A stretch of 6,469 nucleotides of DNA from Chitinophagaceae bacterium (GTDB lineage: Bacteria; Bacteroidota; Bacteroidia; Chitinophagales; Chitinophagaceae), in NCBI GenBank assembly GCA_947468255.1, contig CANIMM010000184.1, positions 1 through 6,469 of the forward strand. Reading direction: 5' to 3'. Below the pieces are notes generated by a model, which worked only from the letters and a program-made list of their open reading frames with translations, was not told the origin of the DNA and did no database searches. Position numbers and translations under genes: made by a program. Below, in pieces: positions 1-6,066 of this stretch (position 1 is the stretch's first letter; every line of letters begins with the position of its first letter).

Positions 1-2
1 TA

Positions 3-380
3 ATGAAAGATTTTAAAAAATATTACATTCTACCAGCGCCACCCGAAGAAGTATATTTGGCATTAACACTTCCGGCTACCATTCAATTGTGGACTGGAGA
101 GGTTGCGGAGATGAGTACCGAGCCGGGAACGGAGTTCTCCTTGTGGGAGGGAAGTATTGTAGGAAAAAACCTTGAATTTGAACCAGGAAAAAAAATAGTG
201 CAACAGTGGTATTTTGGCGACCAGGAAGCAGCATCCGTAGTAACCATCAAGTTGCATGATCACAAACAAGGCTGTTCTGCAGAGCTGAGTCATACCAATA
301 TTCCAGACGAGGCCTATGAAGAGATGGTAGAAGGGTGGAATGAAAATTACTTTGGAATGCTTAATCAGTTTTATATTTAA
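3..380 (+). CDS. SRPBCC / AHSA1-like (START-fold) domain protein
   Basis: This 125-residue protein is a single small SRPBCC domain of the AHSA1 (Aha1 C-terminal-like) type, a helix-grip fold with a hydrophobic ligand pocket. The start MKDFKKYYIL, the PAPPEEVYLALT segment (about residues 11-22, first helix), the IQLWTGE stretch (27-33), the beta-strand sequence FSLWEGSIVGKN (45-56) and the C-terminal helix with EGWNENYFG (110-118) match a compact family I know from Bacteroidetes. The length suits a complete domain. The ATG lies only two bases into the window, so an upstream start cannot be excluded, but the N-terminus starts at the expected place for the fold. The ligand or partner is unknown; in bacteria such proteins are mostly uncharacterised. 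A palindromic repeat and a possible terminator follow the stop codon, so it probably ends its own transcript. Confidence 0.85.
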   Translation: MKDFKKYYILPAPPEEVYLALTLPATIQLWTGEVAEMSTEPGTEFSLWEGSIVGKNLEFEPGKKIVQQWYFGDQEAASVVTIKLHDHKQGCSAELSHTNIPDEAYEEMVEGWNENYFGMLNQFYI

Positions 381-394
381 GCAATTTTATAATG

Positions 395-462
395 CCCGGT
401 GAGTCACCGGCGCCGGTGAGTCACCCCATCCGGTGACTCACCCCATCCGGTGACTCACCGGG
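395..462. repeat. Array of four 11-bp palindromes forming one large inverted repeat
   Basis: The core GGTGASTCACC occurs four times at exactly 17-bp spacing, at 398-408, 415-425, 432-442 and 449-459. Each copy is a palindrome around its central base; the first two copies have G in the centre and the last two have C. Copies 1 and 4 extend to CCGG...CCGG at 396-410 and 447-461. The spacers are CCAT between copies 2-3 and 3-4, but CG-containing between copies 1-2, where CCGGCGCCGG is itself palindromic. The whole element folds on itself: 415-425 pairs with 432-442 around a 6-nt loop (426-431), then after a 4-nt mismatch 395-410 pairs with 447-462, giving 27 base pairs out of 31 positions. It resembles a REP/BIME-type intergenic element or a multi-site operator. 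It lies in the 140-bp gap between two same-strand genes. Confidence 0.9.
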
Positions 463-480
463 AAGGACCAGGTGATTTTT
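455..480 (+). terminator. Possible intrinsic terminator sharing an arm with the palindrome array
   Basis: TCACC at 455-459 can pair with GGTGA at 471-475, and GG at 460-461 can pair with CC at 468-469 across a single bulged A. This stem is followed immediately by five T residues (476-480). It could end transcription of the SRPBCC gene. The left arm is the right half of the fourth palindrome, so this hairpin and the large repeat hairpin cannot form together. The stem is short, so the call is tentative. Confidence 0.35.
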
Positions 481-520
481 GCCGAGTAAACTGTATTTTT
501 GATTTCAATTAATATACTCA

Positions 521-1432
521 ATGGCCTCATTCATTACTCGGAAAAGCTGCCCCTGTTGTGGCAGTGTTGATATTGTAAAAGCACTGGCATGTAAAGATTT
601 CACAGTATCTAGTGAAATCTTTGATATTATGGAATGTGGAAACTGTATGCTTCGTTTTACTCAATCTGTTCCCGACCAAGATTCTATCGGTGCGTACTAC
701 CAATCGGATACTTATATTTCACATACCGATACCGAAAATGGCTTGGTTAATAAGCTGTATCTAAAAGCGCGGAATTATACGCTAGCGTGGAAAATTAAGT
801 TGCTTGATAAAAGTGCTGGAAACCAAGAACATAAAAGAGAATTACTCGATATAGGCGCAGGAACCGGGGCCTTTCTTGATAAAGCACATCATTCAGGCTG
901 GGTGGTGACCGGCTTGGAGCCCGATCAAGGCGCAAGGAAGATTTGTTTGGATAAATATGGCATTCAGTCGGAAATGCCCGAAAAACTCTTCGAGCTTCCC
1001 GCTCAAAAATTTGATGCGGTAACCATGTGGCACGTGCTGGAACACGTACACCAGCTACATGAATATTTGGAACAAATAAAGCGGGTGTTGAAGCCGGGTG
1101 GAGTGGCATTAATTGCACTTCCCAATTATACTTCAAAAGATGCAGCGGAATATAAATCCTTCTGGGCTGCCTATGACGTTCCACGCCATTTATATCATTT
1201 TTCTCCGCCATCAATGGATTTCTTAGCTAAAAAACATGGAATGAAGCTAGAGTCAATGCGGCCAATGTGGTTGGATGCTTTTTATATAGCCATGCTTAGC
1301 GAACAGTATAAAAATGGAAAAAGTAATTTGCTGGCGGCTTTTTGGAATGGGTTGAACTCAAATATGGTTGCTTTGAGGGATAAGAAAGCCTGCAGTTCGC
1401 TGGTTTATTTGCTTCGAAAAGATGAGCAGTAA
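521..1432 (+). CDS. Class I SAM-dependent methyltransferase with N-terminal zinc-binding module
   Basis: This 303-residue protein is probably cytosolic and transfers methyl from S-adenosylmethionine to an unknown acceptor. Residues 10-42 hold a four-cysteine zinc-ribbon-like module: CPCC at 10-13 (C10, C13, with an extra C12) and CGNC at 39-42. The Rossmann methyltransferase core follows. Motif I LLDIGAGTGAF is at 108-118, the acidic ribose-binding residue is E133 in GLEPD, the post-motif WHVLEHV is at 170-176, and LKPGG is at 190-194. PRHLYHFSP (221-229) is typical of this Zn-finger-plus-Methyltransf_11/23 group, whose members often act on sugars or lipids in surface polysaccharide or secondary pathways. 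That role is not shown here: no glycan gene is in the window. The ATG at 521 places the cysteine module close to the N-terminus, as expected. It follows the palindrome array by 58 bp and probably has its own promoter. Confidence 0.9.
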   Translation: MASFITRKSCPCCGSVDIVKALACKDFTVSSEIFDIMECGNCMLRFTQSVPDQDSIGAYYQSDTYISHTDTENGLVNKLYLKARNYTLAWKIKLLDKSAGNQEHKRELLDIGAGTGAFLDKAHHSGWVVTGLEPDQGARKICLDKYGIQSEMPEKLFELPAQKFDAVTMWHVLEHVHQLHEYLEQIKRVLKPGGVALIALPNYTSKDAAEYKSFWAAYDVPRHLYHFSPPSMDFLAKKHGMKLESMRPMWLDAFYIAMLSEQYKNGKSNLLAAFWNGLNSNMVALRDKKACSSLVYLLRKDEQ

Positions 1433-1582
1433 GCCCTAAAATTTAATATTCAATAATAAGAAATTTGGACTTTATTTTGAAAAATGAGTGGTTAGTTTCA
1501 TAATGGCGAGAAGAAAAATAAACGCCACCGTCAAATTATTAGAATTATAAAGTATTTTGCATTGTAAAATAAAAAATCAACC

Positions 1583-1855
1583 ATGGTATCTTTTAAAAAA
1601 ATGTCCTTTTTAGCTATTTCTGCTATTTTAATAATTTCGTTGGCATCTTTTAGTGCAGAAAAGTATTTTACCCTAAGGTTTTCCGAAGAAGCGCTCAATA
1701 AGCATTTTCAAAACTTGAGTGTAATTAAGCAAATTGCCGAAAAAAGCAATATGGCTCATCAGGAAGTAGTGTTTATAACATCAAGTGTAGACAGTCTTCA
1801 AAAAGAGATTATCGCCCAGGTTAAAACACAACAGGAGCCAGCTCCTAAAAAGTAG
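1583..1855 (+). CDS. Small exported or membrane-anchored protein of unknown function
   Basis: This 90-residue protein is not recognised. The N-terminus looks like a Sec signal peptide: lysines at 5-6, a hydrophobic stretch from about F9 to L20, and a plausible signal peptidase I site after ASFSA (21-25). No lipobox cysteine is present and the protein has no cysteine at all. The mature part would be about 65 residues. It begins YFTLRFSEEALNKHFQNL, continues as predicted amphipathic helix, and ends in a Q/P/K-rich tail (QQEPAPKK). This layout resembles short Bacteroidetes hypothetical proteins with one strand followed by helices, but I assign no function. Met7 (ATG at 1601) is an alternative start that would leave a shorter n-region; the first ATG keeps the positive charges. 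The gene sits alone between a methyltransferase 150 bp upstream and a convergent gene 24 bp downstream. Confidence 0.65.
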   Translation: MVSFKKMSFLAISAILIISLASFSAEKYFTLRFSEEALNKHFQNLSVIKQIAEKSNMAHQEVVFITSSVDSLQKEIIAQVKTQQEPAPKK

Positions 1856-1879
1856 GAAAATGTTGGATTCTTACTACTA

Positions 1880-2815
1880 TCAAAATGAATGAATGGACGA
1901 AGCGGATCTGGTTTTGATCGTTTCATCTTTCTCTTTTAGCTCATCTGGTTTAGGAAAATCTACTGCCTGCATCTCAATTCTTTTGGTAATATCACTTAAA
2001 GAAGTAAGGCGTTGAACAGTGTAAGGAATGGTGTCTAATCCTGAAACAAACTTCAGAATATAATTATAAATACCTACCAAATTACCTGCTAAAATAGTAG
2101 TACCCATAGCTTGGTGGGTTATAATCAAGGAGGCAGCGATTACCACCAATACCAGTATTTCCATTATTCCAAAACTCCACGCTTCCTGATCGGAAATTCT
2201 TATCTGCCAACTGCGTAAGTTGTCGTAGTGGCGAAACATGGCAGGTTTATTTGCGGCACCAATAATATCCACCTGTTTCTCTAGCTCGTCATTTTTTAGC
2301 CTATTGAGCCGCTTCATTTTTTTACCATAAAAATAACTGATCGCTGCTACAGGTAGTAAAATTGAAAAACAAAGTAACACTACTGCAGGGTCATAAAAGA
2401 AAAGCAATAACAATGAGCCAAAAATATTGAAGGCCGCTTCGAAAACATATACTAGGTCAAATTCTAAAAAGTCAACAAATTCTTTTGCTAAAATGGAGTG
2501 GGCGCTTAATTTAGAAACTTCAGAAGCATGAATTCTGCGAGAGAGAAAGCGGGTTACCAGCGATGTGTAAATACCAGAATAAGTTCTGGTATCCAGCATG
2601 TGTCGAATCGTGCCCGCAATCAGGTACACCAAGTGCACACCAGATAATAAGATTAGCCCTTCGTAACTTCCTTTCATTAAATCATTGATAGCCATCCCTA
2701 AAAAGAAAGGGCGCAGCAAAGAACCGGTCATCTCTAGTCCCAATAATAAATAGGTAAGCAACAGTTGGTACCTATGCTTGAGCATTAATTTTTTTAAAAT
2801 TTCAAAACGCAACAT
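1880..2815 (-). CDS. ABC-transporter six-helix membrane domain protein lacking the ATPase domain
   Basis: This 311-residue integral membrane protein has the layout of the exporter-type ABC transmembrane domain. Hydrophobic segments lie at about residues 17-37, 52-70, 123-141, 143-163, 216-234 and 240-260, with long charged loops between them (about 71-120 and 164-212). The early sequence RPFFLGMAINDL is typical of helix 1 and the following loop in exporter domains. After helix 6 and the usual linker (VQRLTSLSDITKRIEMQ, 268-284) the protein stops in a charged tail, so there is no Walker A, LSGGQ or Walker B. The stop is clean and no ATPase remnant follows on this strand. I believe it belongs to the stand-alone six-transmembrane ABC family (Pfam ABC_membrane_3-like); it could instead need an ATPase encoded elsewhere. 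It lies 180 bp downstream of the ATP-grasp/SET gene on the same strand, with room for its own promoter. Confidence 0.8.
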   Translation of the reverse strand: MLRFEILKKLMLKHRYQLLLTYLLLGLEMTGSLLRPFFLGMAINDLMKGSYEGLILLSGVHLVYLIAGTIRHMLDTRTYSGIYTSLVTRFLSRRIHASEVSKLSAHSILAKEFVDFLEFDLVYVFEAAFNIFGSLLLLFFYDPAVVLLCFSILLPVAAISYFYGKKMKRLNRLKNDELEKQVDIIGAANKPAMFRHYDNLRSWQIRISDQEAWSFGIMEILVLVVIAASLIITHQAMGTTILAGNLVGIYNYILKFVSGLDTIPYTVQRLTSLSDITKRIEMQAVDFPKPDELKEKDETIKTRSASSIHSF

Positions 2816-2913
2816 AATCTTTTGGTTGGTGTTGGACAGGCGACCTGAGGTAAAGCAATGATTTACTTAGAAATTTAATCAGCTAAGAGAATGGGTTATA
2901 TTGGCATTATTTG

Positions 2914-2927
2914 TAAAAACAACATAC
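2914..2927 (-). promoter_or_regulatory. Possible promoter-like element upstream of the ABC membrane gene
   Basis: On the minus strand this reads GTATGTTGTTTTTA and begins 112 nt upstream of the ATG at 2815. A near copy (12 of 14 identical) lies at 5833-5846, exactly 112 nt upstream of the ATG at 5734. TATGTT could serve as a -10/-7 hexamer, with CTTG at 2948-2951 (minus strand) as a weak upstream box, but neither fits the Bacteroidetes TTTG / TAnnTTTG consensus well. The repetition is seen directly; the role is a guess. Confidence 0.2.
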
Positions 2928-2995
2928 AAACAACGCTAAAATCATACCAAGCTTTTACCACAACTGTCTATTTGACTGAAATTTGGGGAAGAAGT

Positions 2996-4540
2996 TTAAG
3001 CGTTGTCCTGTTTTTCTCTTTCAGTGATGGAATTATTATTGCTACCCGAAATTAGTCCCCTGCAATTAGCCGCACCACATTGGCAGTCAAAGGGTTCCAT
3101 GTTTTCATCCAGAAAACTAGCATAATCAAGCGTGAGCTCTTCGCCCTTACAAATGTTTTTTGTAGCAATCACATTTAATCCTTGATAACCCGTGTTGGAA
3201 TTACAACTGTGATTTTGTGGTGCCCAAGCTGTTGGGTCATGGTCCCAAAGCAAAAAGACTTCTTTACTGATGGGATAAGCATAGCGTCTAAAGTTTTCTT
3301 TTTCTTTTTCATTCCAGTTTTGGAAAACATAATTTCTGGTCACTATTCTTTGGGGCAATTCTTCCCCCTTAAAAATCAGCTCATTCATTTTAATGTCTTC
3401 TATTGCATAAATTCCATATCCCGCTATCGCATTTCCCTTCATGCGATATTTTTTTTGCTGAACTTGGTGTCTCGCTATTCCTTCTGCAATAATATGACGA
3501 AGGAAATTGGCTTGGCCAAAACCATCGTGTTTCAGAATATAGTCCGCACTTCCCTCGTATCCGTCTTTGTAAAAAACAGAGCAGGTAAAATTTATTTCAA
3601 GGAAAAATAAAACTCCTGCAGCATTCATTCTAAAGTCGAGCCTTGCATAGCCTACGCCATTAAAACTTTTGAAAATTTGTTCTGCCGCCATTCTCAATTG
3701 TTTTTCAATTGCTTCTTCTTCAACAGGAATATTAGCATTGGGGTGCAAGGCTGATGTTTTTAATGCATAGGTTTTAAATGGAGTGGTAGCAGGGAAAATA
3801 TACTCTACTGGTTTAAAACTGGTTACTCCTTTTTCACCAACCGCATTAGCCGCTACCATCACCGTAAACTCTCGTCCTTGGATATATTCTTCAACCAGCA
3901 GTGGACCATATTCTTCTATGATAGCATGTGTTTTTTCTTTCAGCTCAACGAGATTGTTTACCAAACTTTTTTCATCAATCCCTAAGCTATCTCCGGCTTT
4001 TGCCGGCTTTACAAATAATGGAAAACAAAGTGGTTCAACCTGTTTCTCTATATTTTCTTCTTCTTCAATTAGTGCATAAGCGGGTGTATGGATTCCTTCG
4101 GTATAGGCCACATATTTCATCAATTCTTTTGGGGGGTCATATAGTAAAGTAGTAGGACCAGTAAAGGGAAGATTCAGCAATTCAAGGGTATTGATAACAT
4201 CGATTGATGGAACTTCCCATTCAAGATAACCTTCACATAAATTCACAAACACATCATAATTTTTCTTCTTCAATTCCTTCAGCTGTTTGTAAGTAGTCAG
4301 TTTATTAAGACTTACATGGTCCATGATTGCTTCAGTCATCAGGTGCGCTAAATCTCTTGGAGGATCGTATAGTTGATAATCTACACCAGAGGTAGAATAG
4401 TCGGGTTGTAGGACACAGACTTTTAGCAGACGGGTATTCTTTTCCGTTATTGCTTCAAGTAGGGTGGAGGTAACGGATGCAACCAAATTATTTTTCTGTT
4501 CGTTCATTGAAGCGATTTGATGAATGATGGCTACTGCCAT
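2996..4540 (-). CDS. ATP-grasp ligase fused to a C-terminal SET-domain methyltransferase
   Basis: This 514-residue protein has two enzymatic parts. Residues about 39-355 form a D-Ala-D-Ala-ligase-like ATP-grasp: a pre-ATP-grasp domain with VFVNLCEG (97-104), the nucleotide lysine loop FVKPAKAGDSLGI (176-188, K178), VEEYIQGREFTV (216-227), and metal ligands D302, E315 and N317 in RLDFR and FLEIN. Such enzymes join a carboxylate to an amine through an acyl phosphate. Residues about 369-497 are a SET domain: GYGIYAIEDI (374-383), NHSCNSN (443-449), GEELTLDYA (466-474) with the expected catalytic Y473, and a post-SET CQCGAANC (486-493). C486, C488 and C493, with C446 of NHSC, could form the usual zinc site. 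SET domains methylate amines, normally lysine, using SAM. The true Ddl N-terminal signatures are absent. The gene starts 9 bp after the upstream ligase, so the two are probably co-expressed. The substrate is unknown. Confidence 0.92.
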   Translation of the reverse strand: MAVAIIHQIASMNEQKNNLVASVTSTLLEAITEKNTRLLKVCVLQPDYSTSGVDYQLYDPPRDLAHLMTEAIMDHVSLNKLTTYKQLKELKKKNYDVFVNLCEGYLEWEVPSIDVINTLELLNLPFTGPTTLLYDPPKELMKYVAYTEGIHTPAYALIEEEENIEKQVEPLCFPLFVKPAKAGDSLGIDEKSLVNNLVELKEKTHAIIEEYGPLLVEEYIQGREFTVMVAANAVGEKGVTSFKPVEYIFPATTPFKTYALKTSALHPNANIPVEEEAIEKQLRMAAEQIFKSFNGVGYARLDFRMNAAGVLFFLEINFTCSVFYKDGYEGSADYILKHDGFGQANFLRHIIAEGIARHQVQQKKYRMKGNAIAGYGIYAIEDIKMNELIFKGEELPQRIVTRNYVFQNWNEKEKENFRRYAYPISKEVFLLWDHDPTAWAPQNHSCNSNTGYQGLNVIATKNICKGEELTLDYASFLDENMEPFDCQCGAANCRGLISGSNNNSITEREKQDNA

Positions 4541-4549
4541 TTTTAAAAA

Positions 4550-5734
4550 TTAGCTGATTGGTTGAATTATTTTATTTTGCCGCTTCACGCTGGCGGATAA
4601 GTCATCTCCATTCATTGCATCTGAAGTGGCAGTTAATAAGGCAGCATGGATGATTTTTTTCACCAAATCTGAAAAAGTTTTGTTGCTCAACCGTAAAATT
4701 GCGCCAATAGAGGTATAATCTTCATCTTCACTCAATCCGCATTGTGCATTTACTTCCAGCACGTATAATTTGCCAGTTATTGAATCTTGTCGGATATCCA
4801 CCCTCGTATATCCTTTACCCTGAGTAGCGACAAAGGCATCCCAACTTATTTTTTTTAATTCATCCAGTATGCTAGGATCCGGGGCCTCGTATTCATAAAA
4901 ATTGCCGTCATTGGGCATGGGCTCCTCTTCTTCATACACTTCCCATAGCCGGTCGAAACTTAATATCCGCTCTTCCTCCGGTAGCGAAGGATGAAAAACC
5001 CGTTGTACTGGATTATAGATGGTGGCAAGTGCAGGTTGATCATATGAGCCAACGATAAGGGTCGTGTATTCGTTACCGTTAATAAATGACTCTACAACAA
5101 TTCCATCGGTAGTAAGATCCCATCCGCGGTATCCGGCAAACATGAGATCAATTTGGTTTTGTAAATCGGCGAGGTTCTTCACCACATTTTTAATGCCCAA
5201 TCCCATACTGCCACCAGAAACAGCCGGTTTAACAATTAATGGGGTTCCCAGTCTTTCAAAAATGCCGGCTATTTGCTGGCCAGGGCTATGGATGGCCTCC
5301 CAGCGGGCCGTGGGTATAGCGGCCTGGTCAAATGCAAGTTTCATGGGTATTTTGGACGTGGTAATCTCATAAAAATATTCATCTGCTCCAGTATATACCA
5401 GCCCTTTTTGCTGTAATAATTTTACAACAGAAATACCTGGACTGCCGTTTATTTCATCCCCGTCACAAATATTGAACACGACTGGAAATACAATTCCGGT
5501 TTCTTTTTCTGCAACGATATTATCAATGATTTGTGCGTAATCAGTAATGGTGATAGGCTGCCAAACCCACTCCATATCTAGTTCTTCAAAGGCGCTTGTA
5601 TACTCAGCAATGCTCTGGCTAAAATCGTAATAGTAGTCAATGTTATCGTCGCCTTTTTGAAGATAGGGAGCCAATACCCAAATCTTCATTTTTTTGGAGG
5701 AAATGTGAGAACTATTTGGAAATGATTTTTGCAT
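4550..5734 (-). CDS. ATP-grasp ligase (D-Ala-D-Ala-ligase-like), first gene of the pair
   Basis: This protein of up to 394 residues is a soluble ATP-grasp enzyme predicted to form an amide bond by way of an acyl phosphate. The pre-ATP-grasp domain begins at MKIWVLAP (16-23) and contains VVFNICDGDE (85-94). The ATP-binding lysine loop is IVKPAVSGGSMGLGI (167-181, K169), followed by VVESFINGNEYT (213-224). Metal-binding D313, E327 and N329 lie in RVDIR and VLEVNAQCGLS. An acidic insertion at about 241-292 (including YEEEEPMPND) is longer than in typical Ddl and may shape the acceptor site. The Ddl signatures GGxSxE and HGxxGEDG are missing, so cell-wall dipeptide synthesis is unlikely. Met16 (ATG at 5689) is an equally good or better start because the fold begins there; the first 15 residues are polar and look non-essential. 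It is followed after 9 bp by the ATP-grasp/SET gene and heads that transcript. Confidence 0.9.
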   Translation of the reverse strand: MQKSFPNSSHISSKKMKIWVLAPYLQKGDDNIDYYYDFSQSIAEYTSAFEELDMEWVWQPITITDYAQIIDNIVAEKETGIVFPVVFNICDGDEINGSPGISVVKLLQQKGLVYTGADEYFYEITTSKIPMKLAFDQAAIPTARWEAIHSPGQQIAGIFERLGTPLIVKPAVSGGSMGLGIKNVVKNLADLQNQIDLMFAGYRGWDLTTDGIVVESFINGNEYTTLIVGSYDQPALATIYNPVQRVFHPSLPEEERILSFDRLWEVYEEEEPMPNDGNFYEYEAPDPSILDELKKISWDAFVATQGKGYTRVDIRQDSITGKLYVLEVNAQCGLSEDEDYTSIGAILRLSNKTFSDLVKKIIHAALLTATSDAMNGDDLSASVKRQNKIIQPIS

Positions 5735-6066
5735 AGCAGAAGGGATAAAATAAGTTGCAATTATGATATTGGAATTGTCATTTTTTAAAAAGTAATTTTA
5801 ATAGTTTGAGTGTTATTGGTGAATTGAAATAATAGAAGCAACATACCAGAATAATCATTGCAAATGGTCGTATCGAAAGAAAATTAAAAAGCAAACGAAT
5901 TTATTTATAGTAAATGTATTAAAGCAGCGAGTAATAAAAAAGTTATTAAGGCTATATTATTTAGTATTTGCTTTTAATTAGCTTTAGCGAGGATTGTTTT
6001 TTAAATTGCCAGCTGAATACAATATTTACTCAAGGGGTGTTAATTTAGCCAATCAAAAATAAAACA
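5735..6066. other. AT-rich divergent intergenic region
   Basis: This stretch separates the minus-strand ligase pair from the plus-strand DUF3820-type gene and must hold the promoters for both directions. I see no convincing coding region, RNA gene or strong hairpin. The longest minus-strand frame just upstream of the ligase (5778-5858, 26 codons) is low-complexity and looks accidental. TTTG boxes occur on the minus strand, but none is followed by a good TAnnTTTG at the right distance. The only structured signal found is the 14-nt element at 5833-5846. Confidence 0.7.
5833..5846 (-). promoter_or_regulatory. Possible promoter-like element upstream of the ATP-grasp pair
   Basis: On the minus strand this reads GTATGTTGCTTCTA, 112 nt upstream of the ATG at 5734. 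It matches the element at 2914-2927 at 12 of 14 positions, including an identical GTATGTTG core, and at the same distance from the annotated start. If it is a promoter, both transcripts would have leaders of about 100 nt. In AT-rich DNA an 8-base match is not rare, so confidence is low. Confidence 0.2.

Noticed and set aside
396..461. The palindrome array as a CRISPR array
   Set aside because: The period is 17 bp with spacers of only 4-6 bp that are nearly identical; CRISPR spacers are longer and unique.
795..1214. A 139-codon open frame on the minus strand within the methyltransferase gene
   Set aside because: It is fully antisense to a gene with clear motifs, and its product has no recognisable domain and an odd composition; it is a shadow frame.
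1503..1550. A 15-codon frame (MARRKINATVKLLEL) just before the small exported protein gene
   Set aside because: It is too short to separate from chance, and no attenuator hairpin or regulatory codon run is visible.
1850..1880. A bidirectional terminator between the convergent genes
   Set aside because: Only a 5-bp AGTAG/CTACT pairing with a long loop and no T-tract was found.
3182..4152. Plus-strand open frames of 74-142 codons opposite the ATP-grasp/SET gene
   Set aside because: They are antisense to well-supported catalytic motifs and their products are low-complexity (runs of F and S).
5064..5372. A 102-codon plus-strand frame opposite the first ATP-grasp gene
   Set aside because: It is antisense to the lysine loop and grasp motifs of the ligase, with no domain of its own.
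4550..5734. Annotation as a D-alanine-D-alanine ligase (ddl)
   Set aside because: The fold and ATP site match, but the N-terminal GGxSxE and HGxxGEDG signatures and the NTxPG motif are absent or changed, and the pairing with a SET fusion does not fit cell-wall synthesis.
5778..5858. A 26-codon minus-strand frame (MIILVCCFYYF...) considered as a precursor peptide for the ligases
   Set aside because: It is built from AT-rich, low-complexity DNA and lacks a leader/core layout or repeated acidic core motif as in graspetide precursors. A similar MILALFVCCFYK frame at 2816-2995 arises from the same short GTATGTTG match rather than a conserved peptide.
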